A DNA stretch of 64,000 bases from Campylorhamphus procurvoides (GCA_013396655.1 WBMV01005073.1:372001-436000); one strand, 5' to 3'; numbered from the stretch's first letter, positions 12,230-26,018 are shown. Notes: generated from the sequence alone by a model not told the origin. A program made the numbers and translations.

Positions 12230-13668
12230 GTTGCCTGGGAGGCAACTCAGCAGGGCATGAGCAACCTAGAAGTTGTCTGAAGTGCACTGATGACAATTCC
12301 TTGACACAAGTGATGGAGGAGCCAGCCAGGGAACATGGTCTGCTGTACCTCATACTTCCATCAAGGAAGGACTGGTTGCATATGTAAAGACTAGAAGCCT
12401 AGGTTGTACCAACCCTGAGGTGATGGGGTTTGGGATCTTGAGAGGAGGGGACAAGGCAAAAAAAAGGACCATAAATCTGGACTTCAGGAGGACACACTTC
12501 AGCCTGATCAGGGCCATAGAATGCCATGGCAGCTGGCCCTGGAGAAAACAAGGGTCTGGGACAGTGCCTGATGTTCAAGGATCTCCTCATCTAGGTCAAC
12601 AATTGTCCATCCTGACCATCAGAAAGTCACTTAAAAGTAGTAGGAGACGTGCATATCAACTAAGAAGCTCCTGACTAAATTCAGACGTAAAAGTGAAGCA
12701 TGCAAGAGGTGGGAGCAAGGATCCAGCAGGACTGTAGAGACACTATTCAAATGTGCAGGGATGGTGTTAGGAAAGCCAAAACCCACCTGGACTTGAATCT
12801 GGTAAGGGACACAAAAGGCATCAAGTACTTCTGCAAGTACACCAGCAACAAAAGGAGGACCAAGGAAAGTGTGGGTCTGCTCATGAATGGGGCAGGGAAT
12901 CTGATGACAAAGTACATGGAAAAGGTGAAGGTACTCAATGCCTTCTTCACTTTGGTTTTGACTGGCAAGACTTCCCTTCAGGAATCCCAGATTCCTATGA
13001 CCAAAGAGGATGTCTGGAGTAAGAAAGACTTGGCCTTGCAGAAGAAGGGTCAAGTTAGGGAATATTTAAACAATCTGGACATACCAAGTCTATAGGCCCT
13101 GGTGAGATGCACTGATGAGTGCTGAGGGAGCTGGTCATCATCATTACAAGGCCACTCTTCATTACTTTTGAGTGGTCTTGGCAATGTGGGGAGGATCCTG
13201 AGGACTAGAAAAACCCAGAATTACTTTTGTCTTCAAGAAGAGAAAGAAACATGTTCCCAGGAACTACAGGCTAGTAAGCCTCAGCTTGGTCATTTGAGAA
13301 GCTGATGGAGCAATTAATCCTGGAAGCCATTCTCAGATATACTAGGAACATGCAGGTCATTGGGAGCAGTCAGCATAGACTTATGAATGCAAAATCATTC
13401 CTGATGAAACTCATAACTTTTACAATGAGGTGACTGCCTTTGATGGACAAAGGGAGAGCAATAGATATTATTTATTAGAAGTTGAACCCAGACACAGGTT
13501 GCCCAGAGAGGTTGTGGAGTCTCCATTCTTGGAGACATTCAAAACCTCACTTGAACTGACCAGAGGAACCTGCTCCAACTGATCCTGCTTTGAGTAGATG
13601 TTGGCTTGAACTAAATTATCTTGATGTCACTCCCAATTCCAATTATTTGGTGTTTCTGTTTTCCAGGT
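12230..13668 (+). mobile_element. CR1 LINE fragment, plus orientation, internally deleted
   Basis: This is a non-LTR retrotransposon remnant antisense to PRKN. It starts near the ORF2 segment between endonuclease and reverse transcriptase. A decayed frame at 12700-13095 contains the CR1 signatures CRDGVRKAKTHLDLNLVRD and, further on, VLNAFF and a TGKTSLQESQ-like stretch. Past a frameshift come reverse transcriptase remnants (EKLMEQLILEAI and IGSSQHRLMNAKSFL on the plus strand). Near 13470 the sequence jumps to the CR1 3' end, with GCCCAGAGAGGTTGTGGAGTC at 13501-13521, so most of the catalytic palm including the FADD box is gone. Frame breaks and about 20-30 percent apparent divergence make it an old, dead copy. 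Ends are approximate. Confidence 0.93.
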
Positions 13669-16475
13669 GCTTAGTGAAAACCACAAAATGTGACTAGTGC
13701 ATTTTTATCAGGTATGAATCCTCTATCTGCTTGCTCTCTTTACAACCATGGGATTTATCAGTAAAAACAGTAAAAACAAGAAAATCTTGGGTGACTGTAT
13801 AGAAATCTTCTCCACACACACAGGTATGGAAGACAGTGCGGTCCTAGGATCCACAGTGGGCTACTAAACATATGGAATTAAACTCTGAATGGCACAACAG
13901 ATCACATTAAACCAAAGCCCAGATGTTTACCCTTATCTCAGCACAGTCAGCAAAGGAGATGCAATCCTTAAATCCCAAGGAAACATATACCTGCATGGGT
14001 ACAGAAGGACCGCTCCAAGCTGGAACTTGTGAGTAACATGGGAGTAGACCAGACCTCTGTATAAAAACAGCTTATGCTTGACTAAAAAATATTGATGAAA
14101 CAGTCTTGGTTCAAAAGATCCACTGCAAGAAGACAAATCAAACATAGTGCATCCCAGTGCCAGTGCTGGCTGAAACAAAGTTTGCCTGAAATCTAGGAAA
14201 GCATTATCCAGGTCCTTCTAAGTACCTCTAGGAGATCCCTGCACCTACTGACAGGTCCTGTTCTCAGAAGAACTCTGAACTGGCACATCTTTTTCAGTTT
14301 CTGGAATAAATGACTGCAGTGCAAATTGTCTACATCTTCAGAATAAGTATGCATGGCTGAAGAATACCTCACTTATTTACTGCTTCTAAGAAACCAGTGT
14401 GATAGGGCTTATTGTTTTACATTAATTTAGAGCTGCTCAGGATTAGAGCCTACCTGCCTGCTTCTGACATCTAGGATATGAATTTGTGTGGCTGTATGGC
14501 ATCAAGATTCACTAGATAAGCACAGTACACACCTAAATATTTGTCATTTGAGATGTTCTGCTCTGCCCCTCTCACTACTCTTCCAGTGCATTCCATCTAA
14601 ATTCACTTTCCTTTCCATTTCTCTAGCTACATTTACATCTTGACTGTCTTCATTGCAATCCTGAAAACAAAATTCAAGCTACTCACTATCTTTCTTTTCA
14701 ATTTTTTTTCTCCATGCCTTTAGAAACTTTTGAGCTTAAAGAAAAGCCATTGAAAAATCTCTTCTTTTTTTTTTTTGGCTCCCTCTCTCTCAATACCTTC
14801 ATTTTCCTTTTGTTCATACCTGGAAGCGTTAATCTTCTCACATTGCTCCCGAAGATAGGAAAACAACATAATAACAACATAATTGCTGTTTAAACTTAAT
14901 AAAAGCAATAATATGATTATAACAATGCTAACAATATCACTATACCAACCACTAAGAACAATACTACTGTCAAACACAAGGCATGTCATCTCTTCCTCTC
15001 ATCCCCTTCCCTGCTCTCAAAAGACTCAGAAGCAGCCACACCTGGAAGCCTTCCAACTATGAAGCCACATGACTTTGGTGTATTCTCAAGAGAGGAACAA
15101 AAAGGTATGTGTTTGGAGACACTCACCTTTTCTATCTCTCAAGGTATGTTCTTGAGGCATTCCATGCAAGTGAGTCAATGGTAATTAGGATAGCATGAGC
15201 TAAATTCTGTATTCAGGACCCGAACAGAAAGCAGATAATTAATCAGGGGGGAAAAAAGAAAGAAGAAACTTTGATTTTTTTCTATATATTATTCAGATAT
15301 AACTGAGCTGAGGAAATTATTAATGTGTGTCTAATCCCCACTACTTGAGCATGCATGTCTGTGGTCTGTTCTGTTGCTAGTCACAGTATTTTGGCTTTTT
15401 TTTTTTTCCCAAATGAAAGGAGAAAGACACATACCAATGAATCATGGGCAAACAGAAATCCATCATTTTCCTTGAAATAATTATAATCTGGTGGGAAAAT
15501 GTATTTTTTTGTCTTTTCCCCTCAAAATTCAAATTCCTTTGTTATTTGGAATTTAATGCAAAGAAAAAGAATAGCCACTGTTACTGTATGACCCCTCTGT
15601 ATTTTTGTTCTTTGGCTTCAAAGGGAACCTGCCAGCTCACACAGAAAACAAAGAAAGGTTATTTTTGCAAACCGTCTTAAAAACACTCAACAATAATAGC
15701 TCCAAACCACTGCAGCTCCCAGTTGTCTTAATGCAGTATTTGGGGGCTATTACTGTAGCTTTTTGATAAATAAGGATCATTAGCAAATCTTGTTTGGAGT
15801 CGTATGATGTCTTACCTTTATGTAGTATGTTTACTTCAACTGTGTGCCACAACTGAGTGCCACTGGCACTTTCTGATTTCAGTCTCATTTTTGGATACAC
15901 AGGTGGTTGGAATTTTTCTATAAGCAGCAAAACAAAAAGACAAGATGCATGTCTGCTTGCACTGAAGTGGCAAAATAGTGTTTGTCAAATAGAGATGGAC
16001 TTTAATTTGCCCCTGTAAGTTGTGATGTGTTATTTTCCCACTGGAGAATCAAGTGCACATCACTTTTCTCAGCTGTTTTATGAGAAAATTGAAGTTCATA
16101 AAAACCTGGTAGGTACTAATGGGAAAAGGATGCAATTTGACTTACAGTTCAAGATATCTTGATTTTCCATTAACAGAAAGTGTTGTGTTTCCAATTTAAA
16201 TATGGTCCAAAGCTATGAAATTCAAGGTTCTTATCAACATTTTATTCAATCTCATGTTCAGGGAACAAGTTGGAAATTAATCCTCTGCTTAGGTCCAGCT
16301 CATTTTATACAGCTTCTACTCATGGACTCTAGCCCTTGAAAAATCAGTGTCCACTTCCAGGAGTCTGTGAAATGCTCATCACTTGTTAAGATTCAAAATT
16401 CAGAATTAAAAACTATTTGCTCTAGATTGTCCACCATCCTGGATGCTTGAACTAGCTATCTAGCTATCTGCTCAG

Positions 16476-16491
16476 CACACACACACACACA
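16476..16491. repeat. (CA)n microsatellite
   Basis: Eight CA dinucleotides, preceded by a short imperfect AGCTATCT repeat. Confidence 0.9.
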
Positions 16492-16788
16492 TAAGCAGAA
16501 TTACATGATGACACCTTTTCTTGATGAGTCACCGACATGCTCCCAAAGGGAAACAACTTTATAAGTTGCAAATCTGTGATTTTCTGTATTTATAATATGT
16601 ATATACCACCAAAACTACTAATATGACAATAGATTAAAAAGAAGAAAAAAAGGGAATTTCCCTTGAAGTCAAGGAATAAAGTACATATTTGCTATTTTTT
16701 GAAAAACCTTCCTTTAAAGAAAAGGAATTGCTCTGATTTTTGACAGATACCACTGCCACTGTGGGATCCAATTAGATGTTTTTGTCTT

Positions 16789-16910
16789 GCATAATGACTG
16801 CTAAGGATATATATACATGGCATTACACAAAGGATTAAGATGTATAATTGCATAATGACTGCTAAGAACGCATACGCATGGCATTACACAATGAACTTAG
16901 ATGCATAATT
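16789..16910 (+). repeat. Two-copy tandem duplication, 61-bp unit
   Basis: Two adjoining 61-base units (16789-16849 and 16850-16910) align without gaps. Both begin GCATAATGACTGCTAAG and both contain ATGGCATTACACAA. By eye they differ at 11 of 61 sites, nine of them transitions. The second unit keeps CpG dinucleotides where the first has TA. The identity, about 82 percent, implies an old duplication. I recognise no transposon or gene in the unit. Confidence 0.93.
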
Positions 16911-18770
16911 CTTAATGAGAGTGAAGTCTAATGCTTGAGAGTAGCAGGCTAGACATTAGGTCCCCATTAAGAATAAGCTTAATTTAAAAGATTTAAAGAG
17001 TCTCACTCAAATTGATCTCAAGTATAAGCAGATGCTTAAGTAAAATTTTTCATTAGGTCTTTAATCCTAGCACACAGCAAATTTACTTCAGATTTTCTAA
17101 GAGCTTGTATTAGAAATATATAAAGCCAAGCAACTAAAACACATGTGATTATTTATATGAAACCTTCCCAATACACCATTTTTTACACCTGGTAATTGAC
17201 AAGTCAACCTACAGCACATCTTTGTAAATCTTGTTTTATTAATGCCTTCTTTACTGAATTTCTTTCTTAAAAAAGAAAATAATTTGGCATATTGGCAGCA
17301 TTCTTGGCATTTCTATTGGCCCATCTCAGTCTACTAGCGGCTCTGCACTCAAAATGTGTCCATACTTGTACAGATTTTCAAAGGAAATTTTGGTCTAAGT
17401 GCCCTCCCATTACACACATCCGATATACGACGGATGCGCATCTTAGCCCTGAACTGTAGACAATGGAAGAGCTATAGACATATAAAAGTAGCACTTCTGT
17501 GAAGACCCTGACAGTATACTTGTCCATCAGCCACAGAAACTGTAAGGCTTAACAAGATGTGTGGTGCTCTGAGATAACACATGCCTTGTGGGTGTTGTGA
17601 GGTATGAGGCAGAGGCAAATGCTTTTAGTGACTTGGCAGTGTTATCTTGCAGCAACATACACACCTTGGAATATCCTATGAAATTATAAAATAGCCCCAA
17701 ACTCACAGAAATTATTATTTTTTTTAAATTTGATAACTAAACAAAAGAAATGAGGTGAATAATAATTAAATGGCCACTAAAGAGCAAATAGCTTATGAAA
17801 TGTTTAATTTCTGGAGTGCTGAGGAGAACAATAGGCAGGGACACGGGTGAATGAAATAAAATGTTATGTACATTCATCTTGCTATTCAAGCATAGCAATT
17901 TCCCCAAAAGGTTCTTCATTAAACTAAAAATGAAATAATGGAAGAGATAGTTTGGAGAGATTTTTACTTTTTTTAACACATCTTAGTATTTCTCAAACCA
18001 CACTTCTACTTATAATTCCGATTGGCACTTGAAATGCCATAGTTACTCTACTGTACCATACCACAGCCCTGTATAGAGATAAATTTAACAGCCTGCAATT
18101 TAATTCATATAGATATCTGTAATTAGAATAATCCAATGTTTCTAATTAAACAAAATTTAGTGGGTTCATGTTTTCTAGAAAATATGGAATCTTCTTCCCT
18201 AAGGGATTCTTACAAACAAGTTATCATCACTATTCATTTACCAAACAACAGTACAGAATGCATCAATTTTCTTGGAAATCTTGCAACCCTGCATGATGTT
18301 TAGCAAGAATCAGGGACTACTCTGGATTTACAGTGCAGTGTTTAGTCTCTTGCAACTACGGAAATAAGAAAAAAAAGAAAAAGAAGCCTGTTCAGTTATA
18401 TGGGATTAACTACTAAGAGATACTAAACCAAAAAATTCTAGTTCTCCTTTGTAGAAACCTTTCAAGAATGCTGTTAACAAAATTTTTCAATCATACTCTT
18501 TGAAAACAGAAAAACTTCCCAATTTTGTTAGACAATCAGTTACAAGTAAGATAGATGGCAAGCTTGTCCAGACCACCACAACCAACAAATAATACCTGTC
18601 CTCTGTCCGGTGAACAAATATCGTTTTTGGCTGGCACAACTGTTCAAATACTGATTGCAAATCAACTTTTAAAAATATCACACCAGATGACTTGTCTTAA
18701 TGTCCTCTTGAAGCAGTGGGTTCCACACCAGTGAAGTGCTTCATACTCAAGAGTGAGTTTCTCTTGTGGG

Positions 18771-18795
18771 TTTGTTTTTTGTTTGTTTGTTTTTG
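18771..18795. repeat. (TTTG)n simple repeat
   Basis: An imperfect run of TTTG units in the intron. Confidence 0.85.
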
Positions 18796-19325
18796 TAAGT
18801 AATGGCCATATAAAATCCATATGCAAGACTAAAACACAGCTTTGATGCAAAAGCAGATGAATGAACAAATACCTCAACATTCAAACAGAATAACATCACA
18901 ACTACACATTGTAAGAATTTCTTAAACTCTTATTTATCTGTAAAGACACATTATAAATCAACACCTGATATTTCTGTAATTATTTCATATGATATTATTT
19001 ATGTCATGGTGTATATGCTGAGATGTAGTACCTTGTTCAAGGGCAAGAGCTCTCAAGACAGTTAGTATCTGTTGCTGGACTAATTGGTACAGCTAGAATA
19101 TCAAGCAGGGCGGTGAGATATATACTGTCAGTTTTATCCAAAACAAAAACCTCCTCCCTTTTAAGACTTCCATAGAATGAAAGAAATTAAGAAAGCTTTT
19201 CTATGAGCCTTAGCAATCAAGGAGACAGTTTTGCAGACATTTGTATAATGAGTTTGAGAGATGATATGGATTTTCTGATGTTTGATCAGGCTTGAGCTCA
19301 TAATGCAGCTCAGGATATTTGGAAT

Positions 19326-19347
19326 CTCTCTCTCTCTCTTTCTCCTC
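19326..19347. repeat. (TC)n microsatellite, imperfect
   Basis: A short run of TC dinucleotides broken by TTT. Confidence 0.85.
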
Positions 19348-22300
19348 TATCCCACTGCCTATTAATGAAATTTATGGAAATATATCTGATAACATGAGGT
19401 TAAAATTGGCCCCACAGGTTACCAAGTCACTACAGGGGTGTGAAAGATCAGCAAAGACACAGAAACAGTGCTGTTGCATGAGACTTATTTCCATACAAAA
19501 ACAGGATAAAAGAAAGCTGAGCTCATCTCACACTCTGACAGGCAAAGTCTGCTGATAAAGAGGGAACAGGAACATGGAGCAGATACATAGTGATGAACAC
19601 AGGGTAAGGACTTACAAAGTAGAGAACAGAGTGACATGTCCCATTGTTAAATCTACTCCTCTTTGTGCTCTCTGTATCATTTTCTTTTGTGATCCTGTAA
19701 CTCTCTATCCTTTTTTCTGCTGTGTGTTCTGAAAGGCAGAGAGATATCTTTTAAAGGCCCTCAATAGGTTTTTGGTAACCTATTTTATGTGATCATTAGC
19801 CTTCATTATGTTTCCATCACCTGATTTTTGAATTAGTTAGCTTCATTTTTTGCTCTCCGTGACTCTGAAAAAAGGAATGCACCTACATCCAGGTTAGCTT
19901 TTTGTATGCTGAACCCAAACAGTTTCAATAGGTTACTATAAAGGTGTTCTTTTCCTTTTTTTATCTTTTTCCTCCATGGAAAGAAAACTTCATATTTTCC
20001 AACATTTTAGGGCTTAACTATTTGAAACTTGTCATCATTTTGATTGTTCTGCTTTGTTCCTTTGTTTCAAGAGCAATTACACCCTGAGGCACAGGGCACA
20101 ATAGGAGTTATAGCATTTTTGATGCAATGTAAGCAGTGTCTTATGTAACAAGACCATCCCCTCCTAGGCTTTGCTTCACTTTGTTTACCCCAGCAATACA
20201 ATCCAGCATCTGATTTGCTTTCAGCACTGCAGCTGTGTTTTAGTCTAAAGGCTTTAGGGACTTTTCTATAAACAACTTCCAAATCTCTCTCCCATCAAAT
20301 AATCCCCATTCTGTTCTGGGAAGACTTTTTTCCCTGTGAATGCTGATTAACAAAGTAGCTCAGTAGAAGTTGTTTCCTTTCAATCTTCCTGCTGATTCGT
20401 GCACAGTAAGACCCCAACACAGTGCCTGTGACACCACTGCTATTTCCAACAAAGAGAATTTTTATGTCATAAACAAATATGAGCTTATGGACAAAACTTA
20501 CCAAGAAAAAGGCAGTTACAAAGAAGAAAGCTAAATAGGCTCATTCTCCTACCGTCAACTAGTGGTAAACCATGAATCATCTGTGTCTATTTAATTCATA
20601 GCATTGAACAGTAAAAATGCATAGCAAATAAATATCTAAGGACAGAACTTCTGAACTACTTCCATACTGCATGTGCAACTGAGGGTTCAAACATGTACTT
20701 TCATTTGTAGTTGAGTCTGTAGTCACAACAATATCACGGTTTTGTCAAGAAAGTTCAGAATGGAGGAAAGTAAAGCTATATTTTGCCTTGTTATGGCTGC
20801 TGCTCTCCGGGTTCTCGGCTGCACTGCCAGAGCAGCAGGGACTTGCTTGCTCCTCCAGCATGTATGGATGTGGGAGTATGGAGTGGAACGGGGAATGAGA
20901 CCTGGCAGCTAGAACATGAATACAGGGTGGGAATCTTCCAAGAGCCACAGGGGACTTGTAAGAAGAAGGGAGCAAATGCACAGGTAAGTCCTCACAGAAA
21001 GCTTGAGCTCTTAAAAAGAAAGATGAGTTCTTAAAAATCTAGAGGGTTCTCTGGAAGTCTGTGCCTGCCTACAAAGCCACTAATGGTTGATGGGCTGGAA
21101 AGCAACATGGAAGTAATGGCCTACTTGTAATGACACACTGAAAGTTTTATCATATAAATATGTATATGTATACATAGTTCTGAGTGTACATATGTGTATG
21201 CATATATATAGGGAGAGTATACGTAGTATTTAGTTTGGTATGTTTTTAATAAAATCTGCCTCCAGAGATAGAAAAGCTTTCTTGGGTTTTTTTTCAGCAT
21301 GCTTTTCTTTATAAGAAAACGTGGGCCAGTTCAGCTTTACAGCTTCTAGATATTTGGAGGTCCAGCTGTCCATTTAGGGTAAATACCTGTTTGGTTCAAA
21401 AGACAGGTCAATTAGATCTCTTTCCAGTAATTACTATTTTAAAATGATTAATCTTCATTGTGTTTGTCTTTCAACCTCCTTAGGAGAATCATGCTTACGT
21501 AAATAAATGAATTCTATAGAAATAAAATCTAATCACTGGGGAGACGTTTTCATATCTTCTGAACAACATTAAGTCATTTATTAAAACTGACTTAACCTGT
21601 AGGATTATGCAATCCCTTTTTGTGTGTGTTTGTGAAGGGAATCCTGCAGCTTCAGGTGCAGCAGACACAGCTAAGATCTGTCTGCAAAAAAATGAGAAAT
21701 GCCCTTCAACAGGTCTCAGCCGGGGTCCAAAGCATGTCTAGTTCTGTTTCCCATACAAGCTTCCCCATTTCAGTGATAGATGACTTCAGAGATGCAAAGG
21801 CTTACTGATGAGAGAGAACTGTGAGGAAGATCAGGTAAAAGAAAGGCTTCAGCCTCCTGACTGTGCAGACATCCTCAGCCCAACATTTATCAGTCTTTCA
21901 GAAGCGTAGCTGGGTTTCCCAGTAAAGGGGAAAAAAGGTAGTAAAGCTAAAAAGATAGTACCTTCAAATGCTTTTCTAGTCTACTGTTTCTACAGAAAGG
22001 AACAGTGTTGGTGTGTACTTCAGGCTAGATCCAATGAAGGATGTGGGTGCGCAGAAGTTGAATCCTGCAGTATTTAATGTCCTAGAATGAAAAACAGACA
22101 CTTGCACACATACAGTGATCTGATTTAGATGCTTCAGAGCAGCACAGAGCTACTGGCAGATACGTGTGTTTTTAGCTCACAGGGACTGTAGAGTGTCCAC
22201 AAAGGGACTATGAGAGATTAGGCCTCCACAGAAACGAATAGGTAGTATTTTGCAGGCAGACACAAAGCAGAGAATAAACAGCCAGTTTTTGCAGTGCAAG

Positions 22301-22739
22301 TGCACCATGAGAGGAGATCCCCCGGGATGCATGCCAGGAGCTGCTGTTTGTCACACCCTGCTAGGAGTCTGCAGAGAGGTGAGAAAGTTTGTAAATGACA
22401 ATACATTGTTTAGAGATGCAAAGATGAAGGCAGAAGACCTGTAGAAGAACCTTACAAGTCTGGGTGATAAAGCAGGAGGTTAAATTCACTGTGTATTCTG
22501 TAGCTGTCTACCCTGATTCAGTACAAGATTTAGGAGACATCAAATGAAGATAGTAGGAATGAAGTTCAAAGCAGTTGATTGGAAAGAAGAGGTTCCTCAT
22601 GCCATGCACAATACTTTTGTGGACCTTACTGCCAAAGGTTGTTATGCAAGCTGAATATCTATATCTTTTCAAGAGACCTGGTCAAGTGCCTGACAGACAA
22701 ATCCAGTGGAAATAATTACAGACACATTGGTCTCAGGAA

Positions 22740-23260
22740 GTATCCTTAGCTAAATGGAGTCTCAGAAGGTGTGAGAGACAATGTCACAGTTGCTTCTTTT
22801 GATCCTACTCTTTCCTGGGGACCTGCATATGGCTTCTCCTGGTGACACCACACAGGCATGGTGGACCCCTGACCCAGCATAGCAAGGCCACTCTGCCTCT
22901 GCCTGAGTGCAGAGCCCAGGCATGTGCCAGTGCCTGACTCTGGGGCAGGGGCTAGGGGTGCTGCAGAGTCAGGAGGACTCAGTAAGACCGGGTAAGCTGC
23001 CAAGGCTGGCAGTAATACTGGCTTAAATTCACTGTCACAGAGATTTAGAATTGGGCATTACTGTGGTGCTGGTACCAGGGCAATGGTGCTGGCACTGAAA
23101 TCACCCACCACCACTGCCAACAAGCCCCAGCAGTAGGAACTTGTTGGGCACTAAAGCCAAAAATGAGGCCCTAGTGCATGCCATGACAGCTATACCAGCT
23201 GACTGCAGGAGCTACAGTAGGCTGATCTACCCGGCTGATCTAACCTATACTGAGGGTCAC
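22740..23260. other. GC-elevated intronic patch
   Basis: Visibly more GC-rich than its flanks, with CTG/CAGG-rich words such as repeated GGTGCTGG. A minus-strand frame of 85 codons (22746-23003) is Pro/Ala/Ser-rich and matches no family I know. It could be an ancient repeat or a regulatory element. The sequence itself does not decide. Confidence 0.35.
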
Positions 23261-24797
23261 GTCAGTGCCAGAAGGAACTCAAAATGGAAAGCATTCCTCA
23301 CTCTTTTACAACTTCATTTGCACTAAACTGCATTTTCTGTGATGCCTCTGCTGGAGGAACAGCTCAGAAACTCATTCTTCATATATGAGATGCTGACTAC
23401 ATAAAAATAGATCTGGCACTGCATTAAGCAATGAAAAACTAGAGATGGAATGAGAATTTAAAACCAAATTTAAAATGCAGGGCTTCAAAACCAATTCTTC
23501 TCCCCAGTCTGTTACAAATTATTCAGCCTTCAGTATAAGCTTAAAGAAACAGCAGTTCTTGACAGCAGTTAACCTCTTTTTTCATTACTGGGGCTCTTCC
23601 AGTTCCTCCAGATCAATAGAACTCCTATGTATCTTTATAAATCTGAGTAGTAGAAGTTGACCCCATCTTGCTTTTCTGCTGAAAAGTAGAATCAAAAAGT
23701 ATTTTAATGGATATTTGAAACAGGGAGATTAAATTCTCTCTTAGTTATACCATGAACAAAAGGCAAGAAAGAGTGCTATATAACTTGGTACTTTTTTTAC
23801 CCTTGTACTTCTTCAGATCACAGTTATTTTTGTTATTTCTTTTTACAGTGCTTTTTGCAACCCTGAAAAGGTTTTAATGTGAACTGACTAGGTTAAAAGG
23901 TCCCTGTATTTCATATCATATTAAAAAAAAATTCCTCCCCTTTACTTCATAAAACTGACATTGTTTTTACATTTTGCAGTTCACTTTTAGAAACAGTCTG
24001 GGTAATTAAATGAGGCAATCCACATCTGCTCTCCTATCCAGTAAGTTTCAAACCAAATTTTAATTCAAGACCTTTTATACCAGTGTTGAGCTTTTCTTCC
24101 TGTGCTGTAAGGTCTAATGTGGAAGTTAAAAAAACCCAGATTTTTCACTGATCAGTGAATATTAAAACCAAAAAAAATTGCTTTTAGTTTCTTTGCAGAT
24201 TGATTTTGCAACATTTATAGTCTGAGCAAATTTAGTCTGATAATTTTCTTTTAAAATGCAATTATATTAGAAAATATTAGTATTTTCTATGTAGGTACTT
24301 CTTAAATGGAGGAAACCAGGGTAGTTGTATATGTATACTCTCTCATCTTTTTAAGGCTGTTGTAGAGTTTTGTCACAGTGGATGGAATAATAAAACCCCT
24401 ATTTTCCAAGTTAGCCAACAGTTGTATACATAATTCACTAGAAATAGAGGTAAACGTACTTCAGCTGGATGTGTTAACTGCTCAGATAATTAAGTAAAAA
24501 TGCAAGTTGCTACCAAATAATTTACAACTTGATTACTTGTTGGATAATGACATGAGAACAAATGCAATACTTTAGTTTCCTTTTACTAGGAGCATTACAA
24601 AAATCCAGCATATCTTTCCAAAGACAATTGATGCGTTTTTGACAAGATGCTGAAGCAGTCAAAAAGCACAAACAGATTTGCAACTAAATTTGGTTTACTA
24701 ACAGGGCTTTTTTTATGTGTGGAAGCCATTATGACTGCTACATCTATTTTTGGAACTGCATGCTTGCTTCTGCAAGTAACACATCCATAGAATTACT

Positions 24798-24830
24798 GTT
24801 GTTGTTGTTGTTATTATTATTATCATCATT
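24798..24830. repeat. Compound (GTT)n(ATT)n(ATC)n microsatellite
   Basis: Five GTT units grade into ATT and then ATC units. This is a compound trinucleotide tract. Confidence 0.9.
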
Positions 24831-24999
24831 GTAATCATTATTTCTGTTAAAATAATAGTGCTGTAACAGCAGTTGTTGAACTGGTACTTCGATAATAATC
24901 TCCAGGGTAGCTAGCAGTAGTCTGAAACACCAATATCATTGCAATCTAAGAAGTGGAAAATGGAGCAATACTGATTTCTGATTCTGGTTCAGCTTTCAG

Positions 25000-25650
25000 C
25001 TGACTCTGCTCTCTCCAGCGAGTCACAACTCCTCAATCTTATTCCTTGCATTTTTGAAGGAATGTGGGAAGTACTTCAGAAACACGCAAACTGAAATCCC
25101 TCATGTGCCGGGTCAGAGGATAGATCCCTTTAACTTCTACTTACGGGGATGACACTCAATCTCCCTTTTCCAGGAATTCCTACCTGGAAAGTAGGAAGTT
25201 TGGATCTTCCAGCAGAGGACCCATGTATTGAAGCACTTCCTAACGCTTGTGAGATGGGAGTTGGGCCCTGCAGATTTTGGGAAGCATGTCTGTGCTCTGA
25301 TGAGAGCAGAGAGGTCCCATGGCATGGCTCAGCTGCACTGGGGCTGCCCGAGGCACCCAGGACATGGACACACAGGCAGAGTCCTCCTGGTCGAGGTGGC
25401 ATGGAGGGTGCGACTCCTTACCAGCTTTTACGAGAAAGCTGCAACTAGCACACAATGGAGCCAGCTGTAACCTAGGAAACTGCTGTGAAATAACCACAGA
25501 CCAACCGAGCACAACTGCTGCACATCAGCACAGACGACAACATCTGGAAACTGCCCTTTTAGCTACCCAAAAACCCAGGGCTTCTCACTAATAAGGTGTT
25601 AAAGGGGCTGTTCAAGAGCTGGGAGCTTGGCCCATGGCTGCTCAGCAGAG
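25000..25650. other. GC-elevated intronic patch with overlapping open frames
   Basis: The longest GC-elevated unique segment outside the retroelements. Open frames of 80-99 codons occur on both strands (for example 25149-25448 plus and 25130-25402 minus), with none favoured by recognisable protein motifs. Such mutual openness is typical of base composition rather than coding. A regulatory element or an unrecognised old repeat are both possible. Confidence 0.35.
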
Positions 25651-25997
25651 AGCAGGAGGTGTTCTTTGCATAGCATAAATGTGCGGCTTCACAGTTGTAT
25701 TCCAAAAGTGGGGCTCCTGTGGAAACATGACAGCAGCTCTAATTCACGGCCTTGGACATATTTTCAACTTACCTGTGAGGTTTACAAGCAGTTGTTCAAA
25801 ATTTATATTGCAAGGTATGCGCTCCATAAAACTTTAGAAAAAGCCCTTGACCCGGAAAGAACATGTTAAACAATATAGCTGTAAGAGAAAGAATGGTATA
25901 CACAGACTGCATGAAAAGGAAAGGTTTGTAATACAGTTTGTACACCTTTAAGCAGATTTCCTCAGTTTCAGATAACTGGGGGGTTTTGTTTATTTTT

Positions 25998-26018
25998 TCT
26001 CTCTCTCTCTCTCTCTCT
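25998..26018. repeat. (CT)n microsatellite
   Basis: About ten CT dinucleotides following a T run, continuing into a CTCCTC-rich stretch. Confidence 0.9.

Noticed and set aside
12631..13053. Minus-strand 140-codon open frame
   Set aside because: It is antisense to the CR1 reverse transcriptase frame, which reads on the plus strand.
17417..17436. Small inverted repeat CATCCG...CGGATG with clustered CpGs
   Set aside because: A six-base stem with an eight-base loop is expected by chance in a window this long.
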